Position numbers and translations under genes: made by a program. A DNA stretch of 64,000 nucleotides from Anabaena sp. UHCC 0204 (lineage in GTDB: Bacteria; Cyanobacteriota; Cyanobacteriia; Cyanobacteriales; Nostocaceae). Shown piece by piece: positions 8,744-17,382 of the stretch. Numbering within the stretch: the stretch's first letter is position 1; each line of letters starts with the position of its first letter. Under the pieces are notes generated by a model. It made no database searches. It worked only from the letters and a program-made list of their open reading frames with translations, and was not told where the DNA came from. Location: positions 31,812 to 95,811 of the forward strand of contig NZ_VIKW01000022.1 of assembly GCF_009711975.1 (NCBI RefSeq), read 5' to 3'.

Positions 8744-11448
8744 TAAATCAACTTGTTAATAACATTGCTAATCGTCTCAGTCTCAGACAACCTCAACGAC
8801 AATCATTAAAAATTTTAGATCGTGTTTGTCAACTTTTACCGATCAATGGACAATCAGATATACAAACAAGTTTAGCGAAAATTAATCAAGAATTTTACAC
8901 CGTTACAGATTTTGAAAGGGAATTTCCATCACTATGTTTTGCACTAGCTACAGGTGTGGGTAAAACTCGATTAATGGGGGCTTTTATTAGTTATTTATAT
9001 CTAGCTTATGACATCAAAAATTTCTTTATTTTAGCACCTAACCTAACTATTTATAATAAACTGATTAAAGATTTTACACCTAATAATCCCAAATATGTAT
9101 TTACAGGTATTTCTGAATTTGCAATCAATTCACCAATTATTATCACAGGTGAAAACTATGAAACCAATGCGAGAACAATTTTAGATCCACAAATTACTTG
9201 TAAAATCAATATTTTTAATATTTCAAAAATTAATTCTGAAGTGCGCGGTGGCAAAACCCCTAAAATCAAACGACTATCTGAATATATTGGTGAAAGTTAT
9301 TTTGATTATCTTTCGCAGTTAAAAGACCTAGTAATTTTAATGGATGAATCCCACCGATATCGAGCTTCAGCAGGTATTCGAGCAATTAATGAATTAAAAC
9401 CATTAATGGGTTTAGAACTCACAGCTACACCTTCTATAGAAACCAGTAGAAAACCAGTATATTTTCAAAATGTTATTTATGAATATTCTTTAGGAAAGGC
9501 AATTACAGATGGTTTTGTTAAAGATCCTGCTGTTGTTACTCGTAAAGATTTTAATCCTGCCAGTTTATCACCAGCAGCAATTGAACAAATCAAATTAGAA
9601 GATGGAATTTATTTACATGAAAATATTAAAGCTGAATTAAAAATTTATGCTCTCCAAACAGGAAAGCCAATTGTTAAGCCATTTATGCTGGTTATTGCTC
9701 GTGATACTAACCATGCTACACAACTTTTAGAACTTATTAAATCTGATGAATTTGCAGAAGGGTTCTATAAAGATAAAGTCATACAAGTTGATTCTAGTAA
9801 AACTGGCGCTCAAGAAGATGAAATGGTAGAAAGATTGCTAAAAGTAGAACATCCAGATGAACCAACAGAAATAGTTATTCATGTGAATATGTTAAAAGAA
9901 GGTTGGGATGTTACTAACCTTTATACAATTGTACCATTAAGAGCCGCAAATTCGGAAATTTTGATTAAACAATCAATTGGTAGGGGACTACGTTTACCTT
10001 ATGGAAAGCGTACAGGTGTAACCATTGTAGATCGTTTAAATATTGTTGCCCATGACAAATTTCAAGAAATTGTAGAAGAAGCAAAACGCCCAGAATCAGA
10101 AATTAGATTGCAACAAATTATTCTCACACCTGAAGAATTAGAAGGAAAAAACAAAACAGTAGTTTCACGGTCAAAACTTGCCCAAAGTTTAGGAATTACT
10201 ACGGAACAAAAGAGTGAACAAAATATAATTTTTCCAGAAACAGAAAATCAAGATATTCAAACATCTATATTTGCATCTCCCATTGAACAAAAGATTGCAA
10301 ATCTGACTTACCAAGAAATTCGGAAATTAGAAAGTCAGCCTGAAAAAGTCCCAACTGCATCATATCTGTCAACGCCAAAAGTTCAAGCAATAGTGCGGGA
10401 AGCTGTAGCTAGAGAATATCAGCCAGAACAACTGGAAATTGAAGGGGTAACTACACCACCAAATATTGAAGCTATTGTTGCTAAAACCACTAATTTAGTT
10501 ATTCAACAAACCATTGATATTCCCAAAATTATTGTTGTTCCCCAAGGAGAAGTAAAATCAGGTTTTAGGTCTTTTGCACTAGATGTAACTGGCTTAAATT
10601 ATCCTATACCATCGAAAAAAGAATTACATATTCAATCTCTAGTTACTGATGATTATAGCTCTCTAGAAATCAAAACAACAACGTTAGAAGAAGTGCAACT
10701 AGAAAACTATATTGTCAAAAATTTAGTTAATTTTGATGATATTTGCTATGATGAAAATGCTGATTTACTTTATGATTTAGCAAATCAAGTTATTAGTTAT
10801 TTTCTTACATATTTATCGCCAGAAGATACACAGAAAGTTTTATTTTATTACCAAATTGAAATTGCTAACTTTGTCCATAACCAGATGATAAAACATTTCT
10901 GGGAAGATAATAATGTTGAGTACAAACCCGAAATTAGCAAAGGTTTTACAACCTTAAAAGAGAGTGCATATACCACAAATACAAAGAATTATTTAGATTA
11001 TAGAACCTCGCCTCCAGATAAAAGCAATATGTCCAAATATCTGTTTACAGGGTTTTCTAAATGCCTCTATACAGAACAAAAATTTCAATCAGAAGCGGAG
11101 AGAGTATTATCTATAATTTTGGAACGAGATGCAATAAAATGGTTTAAACCAGCAAGAGGACAATTTCAGATTTATTACCAATGGGATGGAAATTATTTAG
11201 AATATCAACCCGATTTTGTAGCAGAAACAGCAGAAATTATCTATATGCTTGAACCCAAAAATCGAGACGAAATAGATAATCCTCAAGTAGTTGCTAAGAA
11301 GGATGTAGCGGTTCAATGGTGTCAAAATGCTTCTGAATATATGCTACAACACAATGGAAAGCCTTGGGTTTATGTGTTGATACCCCATGATGCGATCGCA
11401 CAAAATATGACACTCAAAGGATTAGGCGATCGGTTTCAAAAAAAGTAA
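8740..11448 (+). CDS. res: Type III restriction enzyme helicase/nuclease subunit (Res)
   Basis: A 902-residue superfamily 2 helicase with Walker A ATGVGKTRLM (~70), DEAH-like box LMDESHRYR (~202), ELTATPS, and a C-terminal helicase half with KEGWDVTNLYTIVPLRAA and QSIGRGLRLPYG. The last ~90 residues contain YQPDFVAETAEIIYMLEPKNR, which fits the PD-(D/E)xK nuclease core of type III Res subunits. Together with Mod it would cleave unmethylated foreign DNA after ATP-dependent translocation or diffusion. Walker A, DESH and the nuclease triad all look intact, so the system appears functional. The stop is convergent with the next gene. Confidence 0.92.
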   Translation: MINQLVNNIANRLSLRQPQRQSLKILDRVCQLLPINGQSDIQTSLAKINQEFYTVTDFEREFPSLCFALATGVGKTRLMGAFISYLYLAYDIKNFFILAPNLTIYNKLIKDFTPNNPKYVFTGISEFAINSPIIITGENYETNARTILDPQITCKINIFNISKINSEVRGGKTPKIKRLSEYIGESYFDYLSQLKDLVILMDESHRYRASAGIRAINELKPLMGLELTATPSIETSRKPVYFQNVIYEYSLGKAITDGFVKDPAVVTRKDFNPASLSPAAIEQIKLEDGIYLHENIKAELKIYALQTGKPIVKPFMLVIARDTNHATQLLELIKSDEFAEGFYKDKVIQVDSSKTGAQEDEMVERLLKVEHPDEPTEIVIHVNMLKEGWDVTNLYTIVPLRAANSEILIKQSIGRGLRLPYGKRTGVTIVDRLNIVAHDKFQEIVEEAKRPESEIRLQQIILTPEELEGKNKTVVSRSKLAQSLGITTEQKSEQNIIFPETENQDIQTSIFASPIEQKIANLTYQEIRKLESQPEKVPTASYLSTPKVQAIVREAVAREYQPEQLEIEGVTTPPNIEAIVAKTTNLVIQQTIDIPKIIVVPQGEVKSGFRSFALDVTGLNYPIPSKKELHIQSLVTDDYSSLEIKTTTLEEVQLENYIVKNLVNFDDICYDENADLLYDLANQVISYFLTYLSPEDTQKVLFYYQIEIANFVHNQMIKHFWEDNNVEYKPEISKGFTTLKESAYTTNTKNYLDYRTSPPDKSNMSKYLFTGFSKCLYTEQKFQSEAERVLSIILERDAIKWFKPARGQFQIYYQWDGNYLEYQPDFVAETAEIIYMLEPKNRDEIDNPQVVAKKDVAVQWCQNASEYMLQHNGKPWVYVLIPHDAIAQNMTLKGLGDRFQKK

Positions 11449-11505
11449 CAAGTGCAATAAAATTAGGGAAGAATTACTAATCCCCAAGCCCTAATTAGCA
11501 ATTTC

Positions 11506-12024
11506 TTAACATTTTTGACTCATCTTTTCTGCCAGTTCCGCAGGAGTAATATGTTCGTAATCTTCAAAAGGTTGATGAATCCAAGGATTATCAGCCAAGT
11601 AATCAGCGTAGTAATGCGGGACAACGACTGAACAAGCTTTATACCAAATTACAGCGGTGCGAATTTCCTCTATGGGGGATTGACTGTAGGAGTGTAACCA
11701 GGGAACAGTTTGTTGAATAGTGATTCCAGAGTCTACTAAGTCATCTACTAGCAGAATCCGCGCACCTAATTTATCTCCTGTCATCGTTAAGTGCTGGGAA
11801 ACAATCAAACCGGCTCTATCTTGTTTACCTGCACCGTTGTAAGATGAGGTAGCTAAAATTGCCAAGGGTTGATTATAGATGCGAGAAAGAATATCCCCTA
11901 CTCGCAATCCCCCTCTAGCTAAACAGACAATTTGGTTAAATTCCCAACCTGATTGATATATCTTGATGGCCAATTGTTCAATTTTGTGATGATAATCTGA
12001 CCAAGAAATGTAAAGGTCTGACAT
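11506..12024 (-). CDS. Phosphoribosyltransferase (type I, xanthine/hypoxanthine-type)
   Basis: A 172-residue protein with the type I PRTase PRPP-binding loop ILLVDDLVDSGITI at about residues 88-101 and an upstream PPi loop CLARGGLRVGDILSR. The short length and the C-terminal aromatic segment resemble archaeal/cyanobacterial xanthine-guanine or hypoxanthine phosphoribosyltransferases, which salvage purine bases. The precise base is not decidable by eye. It is convergent with res; the 57-base gap holds an AATTAGGG/CCCTAATT inverted repeat that may help end both transcripts. Confidence 0.83.
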   Translation of the reverse strand: MSDLYISWSDYHHKIEQLAIKIYQSGWEFNQIVCLARGGLRVGDILSRIYNQPLAILATSSYNGAGKQDRAGLIVSQHLTMTGDKLGARILLVDDLVDSGITIQQTVPWLHSYSQSPIEEIRTAVIWYKACSVVVPHYYADYLADNPWIHQPFEDYEHITPAELAEKMSQKC

Positions 12025-12047
12025 AAGACTAATAAAAGTGTGTTAAT

Positions 12048-12080
12048 AATTGTCAATTATCCATTGTCAATTGTCAATTA
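12048..12080. repeat. Short tandem heptamer-type repeat
   Basis: Imperfect tandem copies of the ATTGTCA type fill the gap between two divergent genes. It resembles the short tandemly repeated repetitive sequences common in Nostoc and Anabaena; other tracts lie at 33981-34119 and around 44180-44290. Confidence 0.6.
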
Positions 12081-12095
12081 ATATGAGCGTGATTT

Positions 12096-13553
12096 ATGGT
12101 CAAAGATAATTCTGATAATAACGATTTCCCAAAATCTCTGACAAGTGAAAAATTAGATTTTAAAACCAAACTGGCTTATGGGGCTGGCGATTTAGGACCT
12201 GCTATTACGGCTAATATTGCTGTATTTTACCTGCTAGTTTTCTTTACCAATGTAGCAGGAATTCCGGCGGGTTTGGCAGGTAGTATTTTGATGATTGGCA
12301 AAATTTGGGATGGTGTCAATGATCCTGTAGTGGGAATGTTAACAGATAAAACCCAATCTCCTCGTTGGGGTCGTCGTCTACCTTGGCTTTTATATGGGGC
12401 GATTCCCTTTGGATTTTTCTTTTTTTTGCAGTGGATTGTCCCCCAATTTACTGCGGATAAAAGTAGTAATATGTGGTATTTATTTTGGTATTATGTAGCT
12501 ATTGGTATTGTATCTCAGGTATTCTATACTGTTGTCAATTTGCCTTATACAGCCATGACTCCTGAATTAACTCAGGATTATGATGAACGGACTAGTTTAA
12601 ATAGTTTTCGGTTTACGTTTTCCATTGGTGGCAGTATTTTATCGTTGATTTTATCAAAAATTATTTTCTCACAAATTAGCGATCGCCAACAACAGTATTT
12701 AGTTTTAGCCGCAGTTTGTACTGTGATTTCGGTTTTATCTTTGTATTGGTGCGTTTATGGGGTACGCGATCGCATTTTGGCTTTTGAAGCTAAACGAATT
12801 CCCTTAGCAGCAGAAGCAGAAATTCCTTTTTTGGAACAGCTAAAAATCGTTTTTAGTAATAAACCTTTTCTCTTTGTTATTTCTATATATCTTTTTTCTT
12901 GGTTAGGTGTGCAAATCACCGCTAGTATTATTCCCTATTTTGTAGTTAACTGTATGCGTCTGCAAGATGGAGATGTACCAACAGTCATGATTGCAGTCCA
13001 GGGAACAGCTTTATTTATGCTATTTATTTGGAGTTATTTAAGTAAAAAAATTGGTAAAAAACTTGTTTATTTCTTAGGAATGACTTCATGGATTATTGCT
13101 GCTGCTGGATTATTTTTCTTACAACCTGGTCAAGTTGGCTTAATGTATGTGATGGCTGTCATGGCAGGTATTGGAGTTTCCACAGCTTATCTAATTCCCT
13201 GGTCAATGATACCTGATGTGATTGAATTAGATGAATTGCAAACCGGACAACGACGAGAAGGGATTTTCTATGGTTTCATGGTTTTATTGCAAAAATTTGG
13301 TTTAGCTTTTGGACTATTTTTAGTCGGTAATACTTTACAAGCTTATGGTTTTAAAGAAGCTGTTGCTGGACAAAGTTCTTTACCTGTACAACCTGAATCA
13401 GCACTTTTAGCTATTCGTATCGCTGTTGGACCTATTCCCACAGTTTGTTTAATTGCAGGTTTAATTCTGACTTACTTCTATCCAATTACCCGCGAAATTC
13501 ATGCAGAAGTAATACTAAAACTTCAGGAACAAAGGCAGAAAAATGGAGGATAA
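12096..13553 (+). CDS. MFS transporter, GPH (sugar:cation symporter) type, copy 1
   Basis: A 485-residue membrane protein with about twelve hydrophobic segments. The family features of glycoside-pentoside-hexuronide (MelB-like) symporters are present: KLAYGAGDLGPAI near the N-terminus, the WDGVNDPVVGMLTDKT loop and RWGRRLPWLL after helix 2, and IPDVIELDELQTGQRREG in the C-terminal half. A sugar or similar solute coupled to a cation is the expected cargo; the actual substrate is unknown. A close paralogue lies at 15703, so the pair looks like a local duplication interrupted by the 485-residue repeat protein at 14018. Confidence 0.87.
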   Translation: MVKDNSDNNDFPKSLTSEKLDFKTKLAYGAGDLGPAITANIAVFYLLVFFTNVAGIPAGLAGSILMIGKIWDGVNDPVVGMLTDKTQSPRWGRRLPWLLYGAIPFGFFFFLQWIVPQFTADKSSNMWYLFWYYVAIGIVSQVFYTVVNLPYTAMTPELTQDYDERTSLNSFRFTFSIGGSILSLILSKIIFSQISDRQQQYLVLAAVCTVISVLSLYWCVYGVRDRILAFEAKRIPLAAEAEIPFLEQLKIVFSNKPFLFVISIYLFSWLGVQITASIIPYFVVNCMRLQDGDVPTVMIAVQGTALFMLFIWSYLSKKIGKKLVYFLGMTSWIIAAAGLFFLQPGQVGLMYVMAVMAGIGVSTAYLIPWSMIPDVIELDELQTGQRREGIFYGFMVLLQKFGLAFGLFLVGNTLQAYGFKEAVAGQSSLPVQPESALLAIRIAVGPIPTVCLIAGLILTYFYPITREIHAEVILKLQEQRQKNGG

Positions 13554-13566
13554 CTAGCATTAGTAG

Positions 13567-13725
13567 TTAACAGGCATTTGATAGTTCTAAGTATTGAGAT
13601 AATTGTTCTAATATCCACACTAAATCTTCTAAAGTATAAATATTTTGAGGTTCTGAATCAACAAAAAATCCTCCCGTATAAATTTCTGTGTCTTTTTCCG
13701 TAAAACTAATATCAATGAGTTGCAT
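13567..13725 (-). CDS. Small hypothetical protein (52 aa)
   Basis: A short frame from ATG 13725 to TAA at 13567-13569. It encodes 52 acidic residues (starts MQLIDISFTEKDTEIYTGG, later YTLEDLVWILEQLSQYLEL). A TAG codon lies in frame 9 codons upstream of the ATG. The amphipathic C-terminal helix and absence of low-complexity sequence look protein-like, but I recognise no family. The 292 bases beyond it up to 14017 show no other gene and presumably hold the promoter of the next gene. Confidence 0.4.
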   Translation of the reverse strand: MQLIDISFTEKDTEIYTGGFFVDSEPQNIYTLEDLVWILEQLSQYLELSNAC

Positions 13726-14017
13726 TGCTTGATTCCCTGATACTTGACACTATCCATATTCACTGAATTTGAGACATAGCGTAGTGATGAACACTGCTTA
13801 AAGTTGTGATATTTTAATAGTAAAGATTTGATGAAGGTCAGTTGCCTTGGTGATCAAAGTTTGCTAATTTGTGTGATTGATATCACAGAATTTATGTAAG
13901 ACTTGCTGAAAAAGTCTATGTGCAATTAACTTTGACCAATTTTAGTTAAAGCTTATTGACAGGTATTTATAAGTAAAATACGATTACTGTATATAAAGTG
14001 TTTTCACTTATAAATTT

Positions 14018-15475
14018 ATGAACCAGTTTAATCATAGCGAACTTGCAAAGTCAGGGGATATCAACGCGATTAATAATCTTGTTAATCAGTGGTTGCACTC
14101 ACCTAGTATTACTGTCAAAACAACTCTTAAACAGGACTGTCTCCAGATAATGCTAGAATCAGCAAAAGTTCCAGAAAAAGAGTCAATCATTTCTTGTATT
14201 CGTGATAACTTACTGAATTTATCTATTGACTCTGTGAAGAAAGTAAAAATATATGCACGAGAAGCAGGTGAAGATTTTCCAGATTGGCAGGAAGAAGTAG
14301 AATTAAATTATACATTGATAGTGCAGAAAACAGAAAGTCAGTTATCTACACAAAAACCATCTTTGTTTAATTCCTTTTTTGGTGTGATCGCAGGAACAGC
14401 AGAAGCGGTTGGTGGTGCAGCTTTGGGTGTTGGTGGTGCTGTTGGTGGTGCAGCTATACAAGCAGGGCAGGTTGTTGGTGGTGCAGCTATAGGTGTTGGT
14501 AGTGCTGTTGCTGGTGCAGCTATAGGTCTTGGTGGTGCTGTTGGAGGTGCAGCCATACAAGCGACCCAAGTTGTAGGACAAGCATTAGCAATTGTTGGTA
14601 ATAATCCCACCTTACAAACTGCGATCAAATCATTAAATCAGGATTGGTTAAATCCTTTAATGGATCAAGTAGATGTGGTGAAAGCTGAGGCTGCTGTAAG
14701 AAAATTACAACAAGAGTATCCAAATGAAAAACCTCCAGAAATTGCCCATCGTTTGATGTTGGAAAAGTCACTTCTTGCTGGAACAAGTGGTCTTGCTAGT
14801 AGTCTTGCACCTGGACAAGCTGCTGCCATGTTTGCAGTAGATTACGTAGCGACGGCTGCATTATCGGCTGAGTTAGTTTATCAAATTGCTGCTGCTTATG
14901 GAATGGATTTACAAAATTCAGAACGTAAAGGTGAAGTAGTAGCTATTTTTGGTTTAGGCTTAGGAGGAAAAACCGCTATCAAAGCTGGTTTAGGTTTATT
15001 GCGAAATCTGCCTGTTGCTGGTGCAGTGATTGGTGCTAGTTCAAATGCCGTGATGATTTATGGATTAGGTTATGCTGCTTGTCAATTTTATGAAGCAAAA
15101 CAAAATCCATTAACTTTAGAAGCGACTTTGGTAGATGCTCAAAAAGAGAGCGAAAAATATTTAGAAGCTGCTGTTTCTCAAACCAAGATTATGGATCAAA
15201 TATTGGTTCATATTGTGTTAGTTGGTAATCCTGATAAATCTTGGGAAAATATTTTACCAGAGTTAAAAGCAGCTAATCTGAGTCCTGCTTCTTTGGATGA
15301 AATTGCTGCTCATATTAAATCACCACCATCTTTAGAAAAATTACTGGAGCAAATTAATAGTGATTTTGCAGTTGCGTTGCTAGCACAATGTGAAAAAATT
15401 GCTAATTTAGATGGCGTAATTACATCAGAAGAAACTCAAGTAATAGAAGCTATTCGTAAAAGGTTTAAGATGTAA
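14018..15475 (+). CDS. Glycine/alanine-repeat protein with DUF697-like and TerB-like regions
   Basis: A 485-residue protein of unknown function. Residues ~1-115 are soluble. Residues ~125-190 consist of imperfect 11-residue repeats (VGGAAIGVG, VGGAAIQA, VAGAAIGLG) that would form hydrophobic, membrane-active or glycine-zipper helices. Residues ~240-370 contain a hydrophobic region with YQIAAAYGMDL and GLLRNLPVAGAVIGASSNA that resembles the DUF697/EcsC-like pattern. The C-terminus (AQCEKIANLDGVITSEETQ) looks TerB-like. A role in membrane stress is a guess from these parts. It separates two paralogous MFS genes. Confidence 0.65.
   Translation: MNQFNHSELAKSGDINAINNLVNQWLHSPSITVKTTLKQDCLQIMLESAKVPEKESIISCIRDNLLNLSIDSVKKVKIYAREAGEDFPDWQEEVELNYTLIVQKTESQLSTQKPSLFNSFFGVIAGTAEAVGGAALGVGGAVGGAAIQAGQVVGGAAIGVGSAVAGAAIGLGGAVGGAAIQATQVVGQALAIVGNNPTLQTAIKSLNQDWLNPLMDQVDVVKAEAAVRKLQQEYPNEKPPEIAHRLMLEKSLLAGTSGLASSLAPGQAAAMFAVDYVATAALSAELVYQIAAAYGMDLQNSERKGEVVAIFGLGLGGKTAIKAGLGLLRNLPVAGAVIGASSNAVMIYGLGYAACQFYEAKQNPLTLEATLVDAQKESEKYLEAAVSQTKIMDQILVHIVLVGNPDKSWENILPELKAANLSPASLDEIAAHIKSPPSLEKLLEQINSDFAVALLAQCEKIANLDGVITSEETQVIEAIRKRFKM
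14401..14575 (+). repeat. In-frame GGTGGTGCAGC-type tandem repeat inside the coding region
   Basis: Imperfect direct repeats of about 33 bases built on GGTGGTGCAGCTATA and GGTGTTGGT encode the glycine/alanine repeats of the host protein. Such a tract can expand or contract in frame. Confidence 0.7.
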
Positions 15476-15500
15476 GTTGCTAGGTGGAAATAAATTAAAG

Positions 15501-15563
15501 TTTGTAGTTAGGACTTTAGTCCTGATCATCCTTGTGTTGAGGGATAAATCCCTCACTACGAAC
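15501..15563. repeat. Double-hairpin repeat, family D copy 1
   Basis: Two adjacent short palindromes (GGACTTTAGTCC and GAGGGATAAATCCCTC) framed by GTAGTTAGGA and CACTACGAAC. Related copies are at 19321-19371 and 50203-50262. It follows the stop of the 485-residue protein and could work as a terminator. Confidence 0.7.
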
Positions 15564-15604
15564 TATAGTTTTATTTTATATTTAATGAAACTCTTGTTAT
15601 ATAC

Positions 15605-15630
15605 TAGGGGTAATTCATGAATTACCCCTA
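15605..15630. repeat. Perfect 26-bp palindrome
   Basis: TAGGGGTAATTCA followed by its exact complement. The core AATTCATGAATT recurs in the palindrome at 17243-17270, so the two belong to one repeat family. Confidence 0.7.
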
Positions 15631-15702
15631 CTTTTGTTCTCTTTTGCGTAAGTCCTATCTCAAAAATACTCAAGTTTCATTTGTATAAAGGCGTAACATT
15701 GA

Positions 15703-17142
15703 ATGTTAGATGATAATGATGGGTTTAAACACACGCCTACAAGTGAAAAATTAGATTTTAAAACTAAGTTGGCCTATGGTGTAGGCACTTTAGGCCAATC
15801 AATGACTGGTAACATAGGCGTTATATTTATGTTGCTATTCTTTACTAATGTTGCTGGTATTCCCGCCGGTTTAGCTGGTAGCATTTTAATGATTGGTAAA
15901 ATTTGGGATGCTATTAATGATCCTATGGTAGGTTGGCTAACGGATAACACTAAATCCCGTCGTTGGGGTCGTCGTCTTCCTTGGCTATTGTATGGGGCTA
16001 TTCCTTTTGCTATTTCTCGGTTTTTGTTGTGGGTTGTTCCCCAATTTAGTGCCAATCAAAGTAGTAATATTTGGTTATTATTTTGGTATTATGTCGTCAT
16101 AGGTGTGATATCTGAGGCGTTATTTACTGTGGTGAATTTGCCTTATGCAGCCATGACTCCTGAACTGACTCAGGATTATGATGAACGCACTAATTTAAAT
16201 AGTTTTCGCTTCACATTTTCGATTAGTGGCGATATTTTATCATTAGTTTTGGCAATAATTATTTTTTCGCAAATTGCCGATCCTCAACAACAGTATTTAG
16301 TGTTAGCAGGGATTTGTAGTTTAGTTGCAGTGATAAGTTTGTATTTGTGTGTTTATGGGACACGCGATCGCATTTTATCCTTTGAAAAAGAACGTAATCA
16401 ACAAGAAGAACCCGAAAAAATTCCCCTGCTGGAACAACTAACCACTATTTGGACAAACAAACCGTTCCTATTTGTTATTTCTATATTTCTCTGTTCGTGG
16501 TTGGGTGCAAATGTTACCGCTTCTATTCTTCCCTATTTCATCATTTACTGCATGGGATTACAAAACTCAGATGTCCCCCTGGTAATGATTGTAGTCCAAG
16601 TTACGGCTTTATTTATGCTCTTTGTTTGGAGTCATTTAAGTAAGAAAATTGGTAAAAAAATGGTTTATCTCCTGGGTGTAAGTTTATGGATAATTGCCAC
16701 AGGTGGACTATTTTTTGTCCAACCCCAACAAATTTGGTTAATGTATATCATTGCTATGATTGCAGGTGTAGGACTTTCTACAGCCTATTTAATTCCTGCG
16801 TCCATGATTCCTGATGTTATTGATTTAGATGAACTCCAAACTGGACAAAGAAGGGAAGGTATATATTATGGTTTTATGGTTTTATTGCAAAAATTTGGTT
16901 TAGCCTTTGGGTTATTTTTAGTAGGTAATGTTTTGCAAGCATTAGGTTTTAACCCATCTGTCGCTGGACAAATTTCTACACAACCTGATTCGGCATTATT
17001 AGCAATTCGGATTGTAGTTAGTCCAGTTACAATATTCTTCCTGAGTTTGGGTTTGATTTTAAATTATTTCTATCCTCTTACCCGCGATATTCATACAGAA
17101 ATTATGCTGAAACTCAAAGAACGTCGCCAGGAAATTGGATAA
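15703..17142 (+). CDS. MFS transporter, GPH (sugar:cation symporter) type, copy 2
   Basis: A 479-residue paralogue of the protein at 12096, with the same signature stretches: TSEKLDFKTKLAYGVGTLG, WDAINDPMVGWLTDNT, RWGRRLPWLL, IPDVIDLDELQTGQRREG. It has about twelve membrane segments. The expected role is cation-coupled uptake or efflux of a sugar-like solute. The pair differ in the cytoplasmic loop near residues 225-245 and in helix-lining residues, so they may have different substrates. Start at ATG 15703 matches the N-terminus of the paralogue. Confidence 0.87.
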   Translation: MLDDNDGFKHTPTSEKLDFKTKLAYGVGTLGQSMTGNIGVIFMLLFFTNVAGIPAGLAGSILMIGKIWDAINDPMVGWLTDNTKSRRWGRRLPWLLYGAIPFAISRFLLWVVPQFSANQSSNIWLLFWYYVVIGVISEALFTVVNLPYAAMTPELTQDYDERTNLNSFRFTFSISGDILSLVLAIIIFSQIADPQQQYLVLAGICSLVAVISLYLCVYGTRDRILSFEKERNQQEEPEKIPLLEQLTTIWTNKPFLFVISIFLCSWLGANVTASILPYFIIYCMGLQNSDVPLVMIVVQVTALFMLFVWSHLSKKIGKKMVYLLGVSLWIIATGGLFFVQPQQIWLMYIIAMIAGVGLSTAYLIPASMIPDVIDLDELQTGQRREGIYYGFMVLLQKFGLAFGLFLVGNVLQALGFNPSVAGQISTQPDSALLAIRIVVSPVTIFFLSLGLILNYFYPLTRDIHTEIMLKLKERRQEIG

Positions 17143-17221
17143 AATGAAAATTAACCGCAGATGAACGCAGATGAACGCAGATAAGGATGGATTTTATGAT
17201 TCTGTGCAGTTTGATCTTAAT

Positions 17222-17312
17222 TAGACATCTCCAAAAAAGAATGTAGGGACAATTCATGAATTGTCCCTACAAGGGTTTCAGAGTACGCATATTTAATTTC
17301 TGGAGATGTCTA
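17222..17312. repeat. Nested palindromic element with terminal inverted repeats
   Basis: Outer 12-bp inverted repeats TAGACATCTCCA (17222-17233) and its complement (17301-17312) enclose a perfect 28-bp palindrome at 17243-17270 whose arm begins GTAGGGACAATT. Just upstream (17148-17180) are tandem copies of GATGAACGCA. The element lies between the second MFS gene and argS. Confidence 0.75.
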
Positions 17313-17382
17313 TTTGGTATAACTATATTTTTAAGCTAAAATCAAGCATTACAGCACTTTTGACGCAGATTCAATTTAGATA

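Noticed and set aside
11461..11496. AATTAGGG/CCCTAATT inverted repeat as a separate terminator
   Set aside because: Loop of 20 bases and no T run; mentioned only as a possible aid to ending transcription.
14338..14628. Pro/Ala/Thr- and Cys/Ser/Thr-rich frames opposite the 485-residue protein
   Set aside because: Mirror of the Gly/Ala repeat in the real gene; low-complexity artefacts.
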